Shown: one piece after another, positions 11,492 to 23,190 of the stretch | Position numbering within the stretch: position 1 is the first letter of the stretch | Layout: every line of letters begins with the position of its first letter | NCBI GenBank assembly: GCA_020747015.1 | Contig: JAGTJM010000027.1 | Coordinates: 372,001 to 436,000, forward strand | Source: Pyrenochaeta sp. MPI-SDFR-AT-0127 | Taxonomy: Eukaryota > Ascomycota > Dothideomycetes > Pleosporales > Cucurbitariaceae | Reading direction: 5' to 3' | DNA: 64,000 bases | The notes under the pieces: model-generated | Database searches by the model: none | What the model was told of the DNA's origin: nothing | Seen by the model: the letters and a program-made list of their open reading frames with translations, nothing else | Position numbers and translations under genes: made by a program

Positions 11492-12410
11492 CCTGTTTTG
11501 TAAAGGATTGAAACATCAATAAATCCGGAATGAGTAATGTTATGTAACCAAACTCTTCTATTCCATCGCTTTAGATGTCGCAAAGTCTCAGCCCAAGAGG
11601 GGTCGAGAATTGACGTATGTGGAGATGGTGTTGCACCCGTGGTACCAAATAAGACAGCCGGTTGCTGCATATCGGTGATTTCTCCGAACTGTTCACCATA
11701 TGAATTGAGGCCTCCAACGAAGCGCGAGTCTTTCATGAGTAGCGCAATGGAGGTGCTACCCCCAAATGAGTGGCCGAGGACCGCTGCACGCTCAGCGCTG
11801 AACATGCACGGTGAGCCAGGTACTAATTGCTACAACATCTCTGCTCTCAAGCTATGAGAAGACAAAGCGAACGTCATCTACCCGAATATCTTGTAAAGGA
11901 CCTAATCGTCCAGGGATAGCCAGGTCCCAGGATGAATCGTTGAGCGATGGAATAACAGAGCCATAAGGGAACTCGACCACGAAAGATTTGAAGGTATGGG
12001 CCACGGTGATATCCGCGAATCCCGAACTAGCTAGCACCTGGACGAGAGCACTATGGAGTAGCCGCGTGCCACCAAAAATATGTAAAAGGAAAACGAGCGG
12101 GACATCACCGATGTCTTTGCTCTCTTGGCAGGTTGCCGTACAGCAGACTTGCAATTTTATCTTCCCAAGCACGCCGCCAGGTATTCCGAGTGGTCCGTAG
12201 AAAGCATCAACATAAAGTGCTGCATTGGGAGACATGTATGGAATGTTACATGTATTTTCGCATGCAGAGGATTGAACGGGATTAAAAGGGGAGACCATGA
12301 GCTGTCGCTTCACATGTTTTGGATCGAGAAAGCCGACTCGGACTCGTTGGTGAGTTTTAGTGTGTTGAGAGTAACGGCATATGGACCACTTGGACTGGGA
12401 AGGATTACTT
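11492..12410 (-). pseudogene. PAF-acetylhydrolase-like pseudogene, N-terminal and core part
   Basis: The family is the alpha/beta hydrolases that cleave the acetyl group of platelet-activating-factor-type phospholipids. Visible blocks, in order, are LPSPSGPYAVTLNTLKLTNE (one frame), then RQLMVSPFNP and GIPGGVLGKIKLQVC (second frame), then VLASSGFADITVAHTF, FVVEFPYGSVI and DIRVDDVRFVFS. A TAG follows, then a one-base shift, then ERAAVLGHSFGG, the nucleophile elbow, and FGEITDMQQPAVLFG. There are therefore at least two frameshifts and one nonsense codon besides the copia insertion. The reading frame around the insertion is exactly restored if the element is removed. The gene is dead. Confidence 0.8.
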
Positions 12411-12501
12411 CGGCAGATATAGCCAATGTGAAAATGGAAGACCGGCCACCACTGAGTCGAGCGACCTCTCAACCGCCTTTCAGCACGTCCCCCTAATCTG
12501 A

Positions 12502-13086
12502 ATGCCTGCTTCCGAGACAAACTTCGTGCCTTGTCTTCCTCATCCGTCCTTATTCGGGCTTCACCTTTCGGCTCCGCCTCACTCGCGCCTCGTCCTCACG
12601 AACCCTGCGTGTTCTAGTGGACGGCCCCTACGGTTCGGCAACCATACCACTGCACACGTTTCCACATATTCTTTTCATAGCCGGTGGGACAGGCATTGCT
12701 GTAGCACTCGCCTACCTATCAACACTGACCGATGTTTCATGAGCAAATGGTATACATATCGTATGGGCTGTCCGTGAACACGAGTTGATGGACGAAACCC
12801 CCCGACGTGCTGAGAGATGAAACGGCCAAAATCACCGTGCACATAACCCACAAGCACGAGTTGAAGGACAATCTACTTGGAAGTTGGAAAGGGAATGTCA
12901 CTTTCAAGGAGGCCGGATGTTGGGGTTGCGATTGAAGAGGCGGCGATAGAAGCTGGAAGGCTAGGATTGGCAGTTGTGGTCTGTGGACCTGCGCATATAG
13001 CAGATCAGGCGGGGAGAGCGTGTGTCAGGGTAGCGGGAAGTGGGCAGGTAGGCGTAGAGTATTTTCGGGAGAGCTTTAGATGGTGA
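12502..13086 (+). pseudogene. Ferric reductase-like C-terminal (NAD-binding) relic
   Basis: Read through frame changes, the plus strand shows GFTFRLRLTRA, VLVDGPYG, FPHILFIAGGTGIAVALAYL, IHIVWAVREHELMDE, KITVHITHKHELKDN, then AIEAG...VVVCGPAHIADQA and GVEYFRESFRW before a stop. This is the order of the NADPH-binding half of fungal FRE-type metalloreductases: pyrophosphate-binding GGTGI, WAVREH, CGP and the terminal EYFxESFxW. The membrane and FAD parts are missing, there is a TGA after TLTDVS, and at least two frameshifts. It abuts the PAF-acetylhydrolase relic head to head. Confidence 0.75.
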
Positions 13087-13167
13087 AGAGATGAGGTGTT
13101 CGGGGTTCCATCGATGTGACCTTAACGATGGATGTTCAAAATGTGTTGCATAGCGCAATAATTCTCT

Positions 13168-14025
13168 TCACAGAATCCGACATATCCTCGGCTCTTCTTT
13201 TCTCCTCTGCTGCTCCCTCCTTCGCCGTCGGGCTTCTTGGCCATGCTGGAACTCCACCCCATGTCTGCGCGTCTTTTCACCGGATGCCATTCTCTCATGC
13301 CGTACTCGCGTCCCGTGTTTTGACTCTGCCCTTCTACGAGTTTTTGCTTCGCCATGTCTCTTCTGCTGGCCTTCCGTTCCATGCTCCCTTTTCCGACCAT
13401 GCTGGCCTCTCCCGCCGATATCACGCTTTTCTTCCCGTGGTCGATGCTCTCTTCTCTCTTGCCTTACCCTTCTGTGCCGTGGTTTCTCAATAAGATCATC
13501 TACTCCACTCAACTTCATGTCACCTCGCCATTCTTCCTCTGCTATGTCCGATATCCCCTTCCTCATTTCCCTCTCCTCCTTTTGCCTCCGCCTTTTCCGA
13601 AGCATTGGGTCAACACTTACCCTTGACAGTTGCGTCTCCCTGATCGAACTGACTGCATCAAACCACTCATCATAGTCCCAAGACATCGGGAACTCTACGG
13701 CCCATACTTTCGTCCCATATTGGTGAATTAAGTTCATGCGAGGAAGATTAAGAGAGATCTTCATTTTGCCTATGTCGTCCTCCTCGTTGGACGTGACAAA
13801 GTAGGAGTTGCGTTTCACGGTAAGACGCATATCGTGGAAAGTCTGAAAAACGAAGCCGCCAGGGTCCTCGGAGCGAGAAACACGATCTTGATAGCGCCCA
13901 TTTCGTATGTAACCATAGTGGACGGCTGCGTAAGCTTCAGCCTTGTTCTTCGGGCCGTACTTGAGAAACAAATTGCCGTTGTCAAGTGCCAAGACATGTA
14001 GTTCAACAACCCTCGCGGAACCCAT
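13168..14025 (-). CDS. Hypothetical protein with Arg/Glu-rich C-terminus
   Basis: The open frame extends upstream to 14139, but the first in-frame ATG is at 14025, giving 285 residues; an upstream exon cannot be excluded. The first ~150 residues look globular (FLKYGPKNKAEAYAAVHYG, MNLIHQYGTKVWAVEFP, WDYDEWFDAV). The last ~140 are strongly charged with many RR, RH, KR and EE pairs (EERREHRPREEKR-like), probably disordered or helical and possibly nucleic-acid binding. No family was recognised. No stops or frame breaks are seen, unlike the pseudogenes around it. Composition is ordinary coding GC, so this may be one of the few live genes. Confidence 0.55.
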   Translation of the reverse strand: MGSARVVELHVLALDNGNLFLKYGPKNKAEAYAAVHYGYIRNGRYQDRVSRSEDPGGFVFQTFHDMRLTVKRNSYFVTSNEEDDIGKMKISLNLPRMNLIHQYGTKVWAVEFPMSWDYDEWFDAVSSIRETQLSRVSVDPMLRKRRRQKEEREMRKGISDIAEEEWRGDMKLSGVDDLIEKPRHRRVRQERREHRPREEKRDIGGRGQHGRKREHGTEGQQKRHGEAKTRRRAESKHGTRVRHERMASGEKTRRHGVEFQHGQEARRRRREQQRRKEEPRICRIL

Positions 14026-14398
14026 TACGTGAGGTCGAAAAGGATCGCTAGGAGTAGCCGAGTAAACGGTCAGGAGCGCGTGGGGCGTCCGAAGTAGAGT
14101 TCGACAGATTTTATGTTGCACCTGTTTTTCAGCCGCCAATGCAGGCTATAGGCAGCAATCGGTGTAGGTGCTCACCTGCGCGGTGCAGAGCGGTAGTTGG
14201 GTGTATATTTGACCCGTGGCTAGCACAGCATGCAAGTTCAACCAATTCCGGGCGGGTCAGTCAGCCTGCATTTGCCGCGTGCATGGAATCTACCCAATGA
14301 GCAAGCTGACGAACACGAGTCCTTGCAGCCGGACGAGTGACTGCATTATCTCCAGCTGAGTGACCCCGCTTTCAGCCTAACGCAGTTCCTCGTCCTCT

Positions 14399-15458
14399 AT
14401 GCCTCTGCCCCCGTTCAATGTGGTGAATCAAGTCTACATGGCTACTTCACAGGACGGTAAAGGCGCAACATGGCCAACTTCCCATTGTTGCTGTTGTCGG
14501 CACGGCCATTGTAACTCTTCTCCACCAGCTGAAGCGAGGGTACATAACGCAGAAGATGTCGAGACCTGGAAAACAGTCCAGCGTTTCTACAAGGATGGAT
14601 TTGTTGGGCTAGTGATAGGCAGAAAGCCACGTCTCATGGAACTTGCTACTCTTTTGCGCAGATGGCGGAACCAACCCGAGCGTCGTCCAGTGGATGGGGA
14701 GTTTGGCTATCGCATTAGTTTTGCAGACCTGCAGAGGATGCACTTACGGACACTGCAGGCTAAGCTGATCAATTTGGCCATGGGTATTCAGTTTGACGTG
14801 GATAAAGGGGTGAATAGAGGCGCGGTCGAGACGCTGGGGCCTACTTTGCGTGACTACGGTAAGAATAATCCAACTGCAGGAGTACCATACCTAGGTAATT
14901 ATGCATGTCACTGACGGACCCCTTCCGAACAGTCCAAGCAATCCAAGATCACGAGTACATGGCGACATTCTCGGGCCAGCGCAAGGACCCCTTCGTCGCG
15001 TCCAGTGAACGCAGTCAAGACAACAACTTGCTTCAACGAGCCATGATCGATCACGGCAAAACCGCCAACAGTTGGCGCGACCCTTCTGATCCCGACAATC
15101 TCGTCCATCTCAAAAGGTACGCTGCGGTTATACTGGTCCTTGGGAAGACTCACATCAGGGCCGGACTGCGGATGCCGTCGCCAACACACGTGCTGAGGCA
15201 ATCCGGCGAGCGCTGTGGTCCCGCATTGGAGGCGCCTGCGTTGGCGGAGCATTCCTGATCGCACCCATGTGGCTGTTGGTACTCAAACAGGAGCTGTACA
15301 TCCAGTTAGGCGTGACGACAGGATGCGTGTCTGCATTTGGCCTGCTGATGGCATGGTATCTTGCCACCTTAGAAGCTGTTTTCGCGTCGACGTTGGCTTA
15401 TTCCGCCGTGTTGATGGTATTTGTAGGAGTCATGATGGGGAATGTAGCCGAGTTATAG
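14399..15458 (+). CDS. DUF6594-like membrane protein, multi-exon, possibly damaged
   Basis: Exon 1 (ATG 14399 to 14858) carries FADLQRMHLRTLQAKLINLA. A 74-bp intron (14859-14932; GTAAGA, CTGAC branch, ACAG) joins it in frame to VQAIQDHEYMATF...KDPFVASSERSQDNNLLQ. The last exon, from about 15159, encodes ALWSRIGGACVGGAFLIAPM and three hydrophobic segments ending at 15458 (LGVTTGCVSAFGLLMAWYLA, FASTLAYSAVLMVFVGVMM). A helical N-terminus followed by clustered C-terminal membrane segments with a V/LTTSV-like motif recalls the fungal DUF6594 family, of unknown function. The second junction (GT at 15117, AG at 15158) would be only 42 bp and leaves the last exon out of frame. There is therefore either an unusual splice site or a small indel. 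The first 40 codons could also belong to another frame. Confidence 0.5.
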
Positions 15459-15600
15459 GACTCTACCACTGTTCTGGATAAGTGATTACTTGATGATGTT
15501 GGTATATAGTATAGCAAAACCATAGAATATCTGTTAGCACGTCTACACTTGGAGATGTTTAATCTAAGAGATAATCGTGTTAAATAGAAGGACGTAAAAA

Positions 15601-16083
15601 TTATAGTAATACTATTGACCGCTCCCCATCGAGCTTTAAGACTTGCTTAATGGCGTCTTCATCACCATCCAGAAAAGCTCCCGCAATTATGGCCTCATAG
15701 GTACCTATAGCAGTCGTAATCACGCTTTTGATCAGTGGACCGCTGAGGGCAGCAGTTATTTTAATAGCCCCGTACCGGATCGCAGTACTGTATAAAATCT
15801 GGGAACGGCTGAGTTTTAAACGCGGAAGCTGGGAATCGCCGTTAACCTAAAGTAGACAAAAATACTCGACGGGAGGGTTATCTGGTGTATTCAAGATATG
15901 CTCAAAGTTTTCGTATTTGCCATATACACGTGCATCTCTTATAACCCGTGCCGGAATTCCACCCATCTCCCTGATCCTAAAGTTGAAGATTCTTAGTAAT
16001 GAGGAGGATTTCTTGCTTGTAGTGGCGGGGCGACATTCCTTCGCCGTATAGTCCGTGATTAAGATCCGTTCTGTCAGCTGCAC
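15601..16083 (-). pseudogene. Unrecognised ORF remnant with a single TAG
   Basis: On the minus strand 78 sense codons (16083 to about 15850) run into a TAG, and the same frame then continues for 81 codons to a TAA at 15601. The sequence is protein-like on both sides (MGGIPARVIRDARVYGKYEN; KITAALSGPLIKSVITTAIG; LDGDEDAIKQVLKLDGE). The stop fits CAG to TAG. No in-frame ATG opens the segment (the first codon shown is GTG), so it is probably a 3' exon. Family not recognised. Confidence 0.45.
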
Positions 16084-16790
16084 TAATTATGGGATAACTA
16101 TTACTGTATATTAACCCCATTTGCTTTATCTGGCTTTCTAGATAATCTTAGTTATCTTAGATAATAGAAAGGTTATATATCTATAGCTATTCCTAATATT
16201 ACGGGAGGATATTATTACTTCTCAACTAGTCCTTAGAATCTCTAGTTTCTCTTTCTTAAAATTAGGAAATCTAGGCAGGGGGGACGTTATACTATTATCT
16301 CTGAGAGCAAGAGGTATTGGCAGCGTCCTATTGAGAATTAAGTAAAAAATTCACATCGCGAACGTCCGCACGGCTACAATCGTCTCCTTCAAAGATTATT
16401 GTTGGAGTATCTTTGAGCTTGTCTGGTCGGCTAAGAGTAGCCTTATGCGGTATGAATTGGGAGTACGACACAATGCAACAATATCTACGGTGATTTTTAG
16501 AAGACCAGACATCGCGAGTATGCTAGCTGAGTCTGAGCAGGAGCGAATCTATGCGGCTCTCCCCAGCGTTTGTCATGTTGAACTACAAAAAGTCTAAGGC
16601 AAAGTGCATTGTTTTGTAGGAAGCATTTGTAGCGTCTCGTGATATTTTATTCCTGCGCGCCAGATCCCCAGTATACACATGTTAAATCTCGGCCTTCCAT
16701 GTCGGAAGGCACCCGTGATAGGCAGTACAATAGTCATGTGATGTTTAAGTTTATGTCAATGAAATTCACATATTATTATCACTTTGCTCT
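16084..16790. other. AT-rich spacer, no gene seen
   Basis: The first 200 bases are RIP-like (TAT/TTA rich). The remainder is of ordinary composition without a useful open frame. Confidence 0.45.
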
Positions 16791-16797
16791 TTGACTT

Positions 16798-17690
16798 TTG
16801 ATGACCCTTCTAAGGGTTTATCTGTGGATGAGAAGGGGTTCCTATGTCTTTATTTTGTCTTTGTCTTTGCCCTTGTTATTCTCTTTGGTGTTGTTTGGCC
16901 TGGCGACAGCCGGCTTTCCGATTGGCTTATTTACTGCCGTCCTTGTACGCACGAGCTTTTCACATGGCGTCACGACAAAGGCAGTAGAACAGGCAGACAT
17001 GCTTAGGGTTAGGTTAGGACCCTTCCTAGACTCCCTACCTGTCCCACAATGCATCGCTTTGTGCCCCCAAAATTCCTCCATCGCCGCCGTATCACTATGT
17101 CGGATTCAAATCGTGGCCTACGCAAGACTATAGTGCACCAGAATATCCCCGGCAAGACTGGTCCTCACGCCGAGCCTACGAGATCAAGCACGCAACAAAG
17201 CGGACTATTGAGCCAGAGCCTGCTTGGACGCAGACAACGGGTACAAGCCGCGGTCCTTGTTCATGATGGCGACTATTGTGTGCAAGTGGGTGTCCATGAT
17301 GGCAACAATTGCGCACAAGTGCATGTCCCACAGCACTGACGGCAGCGGCCACATGGAAGAATTGCAGGCGCATTGTCTTGCCAGGGCAGGTGGCGGCCAT
17401 TCTCGTTGTGGGCGTCTTGAGTGGAACATGTGGTCCGATTGGGTTACTTGTGTTCAGCTGGTATGGTGTGTACCTTGGACATGCGTCTGGTTAGCAGCAC
17501 AGTGGACAGAGGACAAAGTAAAAACATTTTCCGCGTGCCAGAACTCAACTCAAGGCGGCCTCATTCCGCGACAGTTTTCGCATGCAGTGCATTGGCGAAG
17601 CGACTCACTCCTCTCCTGTCCGCGATTCTGCGTGCGATTGAGCTGGGCAAGACGCAAGCTGCCCAAGATCAGGTGGACGATGAAGAGTAA
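16798..17690 (+). other. Remnants of an unrecognised membrane protein gene
   Basis: Plus-strand frames contain hydrophobic segments separated by frame changes: VFILSLSLPLLFSLVLFGLA near 16840-16910 and GQVAAILVVGVLSGTCGPIG near 17380-17440. Charged text lies between them (RRAYEIKHATKRTIEPEPAW). No single frame joins them and no splice pattern was convincing. The minus strand at 17550-17924 also holds a hydrophobic ORF (LYILFCIVSIYRLLFIVHLI); I cannot tell which strand is the real one. Confidence 0.25.
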
Positions 17691-17929
17691 GCGGTAGATC
17701 GATACGATGCAGAAGAGGATGTAAAGAGAACAACAGCAGAGAATCAAGGCAGTGGCACGTTTTGGTGTGCTTTGTCGCAAAACACGGGACATGTAGGCCG
17801 GGATTGGATGCTGATAAGGCGGCTCGTGGAGAGGATTAACTGAGTGATCACGTGCCTTATCGACAAGCATCCTGAACTGGGCACAAGGTCTTTGTTTGAC
17901 TCTGGCAAAGCTTCCTCTGATCATTTTGA

Positions 17930-20900
17930 ACTGATTTGAACTGATTTGCTCACTCCCACCACTTCATCAGAAGCTACATCGCCAGTCCGGGCATTATTGC
18001 GAGCCAACAAACCGGCCAGCTGATCAACCCTGCGCTGTGGCGGCCCGGCCTCGTGGACTCATTGACAGCCATCATTTGCCAATGTAGTATCTCACCTTTA
18101 CACGTCTGGTAGCCGCTGGACTTTGCCCTCAGCCACATGCGATGCGCATAGAGATTAGCTTTCGTGATTCCCATGTCTTCTGGGTAGAGCGCGATCCCAT
18201 AACCGTCACAGCGCATGTCGCTCTCTTGTTCAAACTTGCGCACGCAATTCGTTCACTTTTCGCTATACTAAACAATAATATTCGCTAACACGGAAAGAAA
18301 CAGCATTTCGCATCCCATATGCTGGTCTACGGCTTCGCCAAGCCAGCCACCCAAACCGAAGCCTCTCGCCGCTCGACCTACAATAGGCTCGTCGTATAAA
18401 TCAATCGAGGCCCGAGCATCGGAAGGAAGACCTGGACCGATACGACTGCAAATGCGATAGTAGGAGACCCTGACTGGAGGCTTGGTAGGTCACAGCAATC
18501 TGGGTGATGCGACTCGCTTGGATGGACAGGGCCATCAGACATGATAAAGCACGACTGCAAAGTGGGTTTGTTGTCAATCACAGTCTTAGTATACCAAGCG
18601 GAGGAGTACTGAGTGCTTTTATTTCTTATCATAAAGCGCGACAAAGAATTACTTGTACCATCCGAGCCAGCTTCATACCTTCCCATTGCTTGTTGGAATA
18701 GGTATTTGCAAGCTCCTGCTTAGCGATTCGTTATTCTTGTCATAATCTTAACTGCCGAACCTGCTGCGATGTTAAAATTGTCTTCTCGTGCTCGACTACA
18801 CTCATTCCTTGCGTCTGGCTTCTTTGGTAGTCTTGGTGTACTCCGCTTGCGCTGCTTCAAGATCATTACATAGGATCTCTTTTATCATTGACCTTGTAGT
18901 GTATTTAGTAATTATTAATTGCGAACTTGGTTGAGTGTGTTCTGCATCAGCCTGTAGGCGTAGGTCGTCCGTTTTGTTGTAATATCCATTTACACGATAT
19001 GGAACAGTGGCTATCCTTCCAAGACACTATGTGATTAGTGATTGACTCCTTTGTCTTCTAGACACTGATCTTCCTCGTCAATACCTCCATCTACTATGAT
19101 AATACAACTGTAGTGTTATATTCCGGTGCTAAGTAAGTACCATGGACGTCGTTTGGTACAAGCAGAACGGAAATACAGATCTGGATATAAAGTGATCACT
19201 ACTACACTTGTATCATGATTTTAGAGGAAGCTTATTCCGTCCATGACGATGACACGAACTATGTCTACGCGTCCTCATCTAATAATACTCACTACAGGCA
19301 AGTTACGTCCAAGAAGGGTAGAAGCGAGATGAATTTATAGGCAGGCTGCTTTTACTGGTTTCGCGAAGGCGCCTATACCAAGATTCGACTAAAGATGCTT
19401 ACGCTTTCACGAAGAGCGATCCGCGGTCACTACTATATAAGCCAACGATCCAAATCAACTCCACCCCCCATCTATAGCCGATTACACTAGCAGAAGGCCT
19501 CAGCTCGAAGCTTACTTCAAGACCTGAGGCATTCTAGTAGAATATAACGGACAATAGGCTTACCACTGCCCTCCCACGAACCCTGCGAATGCTAAGAGAG
19601 TATTACCAATCTGCTCGACTAAACACTTCTGCTATCTCAGACTGTCTACGAGCGCTTCTATAGTATCAATATTCTAGTAATAGAATTAGCCATAACGGCA
19701 TTCTAGGCCAAACGTGAAGATAGAAGTCGCAATATACCTATTCTAGCTGCAGTCAAATCAGTAATACCAGAAGAGTACGACTAAAGGCCTAAATCTTAGT
19801 AGGCAATTCACACTCGATATTTAGAAGTAAGAATAGATTATAGCTCTCTTATCTAGATTGCGTATAAAGTTGTTAAAGCAGTTCTTATATCTACCTCCAC
19901 GCTATACTATTCAGGTATTACTGTATTTAGCTTTATTAAATTCTTCAGCTATTGTAGTAGAGAGATAATGTTTGGTTAGCTAAGTTCAAGATAGTGTGTG
20001 GATTCCAATAGACACATTTTATGCCCACTAGGGAGTCTTCGTACTAAATTATGGCCTAAGGATACTCTATTACAATTTGACGAGAATTCTAGCAATTAGC
20101 CTACTCGTCCTAAGAAAGACTTGCCTGTAAAGTAATCTTCTGATGGCCCAAGGTTTTAATTTTCTGAATGGGTATTTGAGGGAAAGTAGGGTATTGTCGC
20201 TAGTTTCGTACAGCAGATTGGTCTGTGTTTTGGATTCTTCTGAGGCGAGACTCGTCTCAGCATAAAGTTTAAGTTTAAATGAACATGTCCAAAGCAGCAA
20301 TGTATTGGACCAAGTAATGAATCATTAATTTCGTACAGTAACCTGGCATAATTGCAAACCCACACTGCACTAACACAGAATGGCCTCGCCTTGCAAACCG
20401 CATGAATTAAACTGGAAAATTGGTCACCGATTCCGTTCACGACTGTGCGTCCGATTCACGAGCAATCTGTGGTGTACTCTCAGCACGCTCTATTAGCCTA
20501 GTGAGTATTGATCACTCGGCATATCCAGGAAACTTTCATCTCTTCGCACGCGATTTGCGCACCACTTTTGCGCCACTTACTTTTGAAGACATGGGTACTT
20601 ATCACAGCATCCAAGCGTTATAGACGCGATGCTACGATGGCGGCACTGCCGACACATGGAGCCTACCAGCTTAGCTAGTCCTTGTCAAACTCTTATTCTA
20701 TCATAATAAAGATTACAAGGTGGGAAGAGACCATAGGTCAGTATACGATTATACGATGAAGAGGGCGTGACAAGTCATGAAATCCGCATAATGACAAGGC
20801 ATGACGGACATGGCAGCATGACAAGGGCGTTGCAATAGACATAAAGGCAATGAGCATGATAAATTTGAGAGGTGTATTCCTCTGTGTAAAGAAGTCCCGA

Positions 20901-21840
20901 TACCAGATTACCAATCACATAGGTTACCTTGACTAACTTGTCTATCTAAATGGCCCTCCAGCACCAACCGTAGTTACACCACAGGCGCTCTAAGATTCTG
21001 CTGCATTAGCTCTGTAACTTGCATTTTATTGTTCTGTATGGTCGCATTAGATGCTGGATTAGGCGCAACGTTCCCGTCACATCCTCTTTGCATCGTCCTC
21101 TATTCCTGGCAGAATACTCAGCTCTACCACCATCTGGCTTGCCTGTGGCTTCTTTATGCGCATGCAGGGTTGCAAAATTTATCAGCCCTGCCGCATCAAG
21201 AATCACCGACTTTTTGGTTCGGTGGATTTGCGGTTTAGTATGCATCAGAGATAGGAGCTGAATGTAGTCCAAGTTTCATGCGACATAATCGTGCTTCTGT
21301 AGCAATCTGGTCTTATGCGAGTTTCTTATCAATCTGTTTCATGATCGCGTATTATCGCGAAACACGCACAGCAGTTGTGACTGTGGGCGCCGATGCATAC
21401 GAAGGAAGCCAACAACGTCCTGCTCGAGGTGTTGATCTGCCAAAAGAAGTACCTTGTGGTTCAAGAGCTTGTCTAAAATCTTATACGACATTGCCGTTTC
21501 AGCTGTAAATTTACCAAAGGCTTTGATTTGCAACATGCTTTGTGCCTCACTATGAATGGGCTCGTTGTGATAGTGGTGCTGACTATAACTAATGTCATTT
21601 ATAATCGATCTTGTACAAAATGATCCTAATAATACAAACATTACTACATATTACAACCCGACAAATCATAGCATAAGACACAATAAATAGAAGGGGTGCT
21701 TTGCAAAACAAGAAACAGGCGTGTTGGGAATGCGTTGAGCTATGCCAACAGCCAGCATTACAGCAAACTCCACGAGAGAATCGACAACACTACTCATCCT
21801 TCTTGGCTAAGAAGCAGTCGCGTAACAGCCGATACGTGCT
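17930..21840. other. About 3.9 kb without a supportable gene
   Basis: Short open frames (for example 17974-18243 minus, 18378-18686 minus, 20156-20440 minus, 21006-21272 minus) show no family motif. The stretch 19000-20100 has many TAG/TAA stops in otherwise protein-like text and is probably a mutated repeat or gene, but I could not name it. Confidence 0.4.
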
Positions 21841-21843
21841 CCT

Positions 21844-23190
21844 TTACGTCTTGCTCTCATCGCCTACCTGCGCCAACTCTTGCTTTAGCGTCTCGATTTC
21901 CTGCCCATCAATATTCTTGATTACGGGAAACAGCTGTATGAGAAACAGGTTTTCCTCCTCCAACTCCTTTGTCCTTTTCATCGCGGCATCGAGGGAATCC
22001 TGGAGTGTATTGATAGTAGTCGCAGAAATCTGTTTCTGCTCCTCTATATCGCGGAGATATTGGTCTCGCTGGTCTATAAGCTCCGTCTGATCTGTCAGGA
22101 GAGACTCTTCCGTCAGCTCTAGTGTCTTTACTTTGACCATCTCTGACACATGTTTGGATATTAGTTCTCTGATGTCTTTAGCTGCTTGAACTTCAGTAAC
22201 TCTGAGCTGATTGCCTGTGTTTTCAAGTGAATCCTGGAGTGCCTTAATCGTAGCCGCTGAAGCTTGTTCCTTCTCCTCTGACGTATTATGAAGGGTTGCT
22301 AGCTCTTGTTCCAGCTCTCCAAGTTTGATCTTATCAGATCCTCGAGCCTCTTGCAGTCTGATGATTCCAGCTTTAATATTCTCCGATCGAGCATTAGAAC
22401 GATGGAGCTTATCGCTAGTGTCAGCGAGAGAATCTTGGAGTGCCTTGATGGTAGCTTCAGAGGTCTGTTTCTGCTCCTCGAAATTGTCGAGATATTGATC
22501 TCGCTCGTCGATAAGCTTATTCCGGTCCTTATAGAATTTCTCGCCCCATTCTCTTTGGAATTGTGCTTCAGTTAAAGCGAACCCTAGATCGTTTTCTAGT
22601 TTTTCGATCCGAGTTTCATATTCAGCTGCTTGAGCTCCAGCATCCCAGAGCTTATTGGTCGTGTCTGCGAGTGAATTCTTGAGTTTTGTAATAGTATGCT
22701 CGGATTCCAGCTTTCGCGTCTCTAAAATCTCAAATTTTCGTAGCTCTGTTTCAAGCTTTCTAAGATTGGTCTTATCTAATGTTTGAGCCTCTTGCAGTCT
22801 GATGATTTCAGCTTTGATATCGTCTGATCGAGCATCAGGATTAGACAGCATTTCCTGGAGCGTCTTGAATTCGGCCACTGAAATCTGTTCCGGCTCCGTT
22901 GCCAAAGCGTCGTCCTCCTCGGCCATTGCCAGCTCATCTCGATGATTCTCCTCAAATTCAAGGTCATCCGTCTGACTAGCCATTAATTCTCTCGCTCTTT
23001 CAGGTTCTAATGTTCTCTTCTGCACCTCGGTCGGAGTTTTGGCCCCCGCGGCCTGTGCCTTTGAATCTCCAGAACCGAAAGGCTCCAAAGTTTCGTCTCC
23101 TCTGTAGATTGATTTTAGAGACATAAGTTCATCTTCTTGTGTGTCTGCTAGGGCTTTTAAATATCGAACTTCTAATTCAAACCTTTGCAT
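21844..23190 (-). CDS. Long coiled-coil protein with internal duplication
   Basis: The frame is open for 467 codons from 23247, but the first ATG is at 23190, giving 448 residues. Nearly the whole protein is heptad-like and rich in Glu, Lys, Leu, Gln and Ala, with no membrane segment or enzyme motif. A block recurs: IKAEIIRLQEA / IKAGIIRLQEA; KLKNSLADTTNKL / ALQDSLADTSDKL / ALQDSLENTGNQL / TLQDSLDAAMKR; LIDERDQYLDNFEEQKQTS / LIDQRDQYLRDIEEQKQIS. The repeat period is roughly 130-190 residues, so it grew by duplication. A structural or scaffold role is possible but function is unknown. There are no disruptions, and codon use looks normal. A minisatellite lies about 160 bp upstream of the ATG. 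An upstream exon is possible because the frame stays open above the ATG. Confidence 0.7.
   Translation of the reverse strand: MQRFELEVRYLKALADTQEDELMSLKSIYRGDETLEPFGSGDSKAQAAGAKTPTEVQKRTLEPERARELMASQTDDLEFEENHRDELAMAEEDDALATEPEQISVAEFKTLQEMLSNPDARSDDIKAEIIRLQEAQTLDKTNLRKLETELRKFEILETRKLESEHTITKLKNSLADTTNKLWDAGAQAAEYETRIEKLENDLGFALTEAQFQREWGEKFYKDRNKLIDERDQYLDNFEEQKQTSEATIKALQDSLADTSDKLHRSNARSENIKAGIIRLQEARGSDKIKLGELEQELATLHNTSEEKEQASAATIKALQDSLENTGNQLRVTEVQAAKDIRELISKHVSEMVKVKTLELTEESLLTDQTELIDQRDQYLRDIEEQKQISATTINTLQDSLDAAMKRTKELEEENLFLIQLFPVIKNIDGQEIETLKQELAQVGDESKT

Noticed and set aside
13122..13626. Several plus- and minus-strand ORFs overlapping the Arg/Glu-rich gene
   Set aside because: They are other-frame shadows of the 13168-14025 gene.
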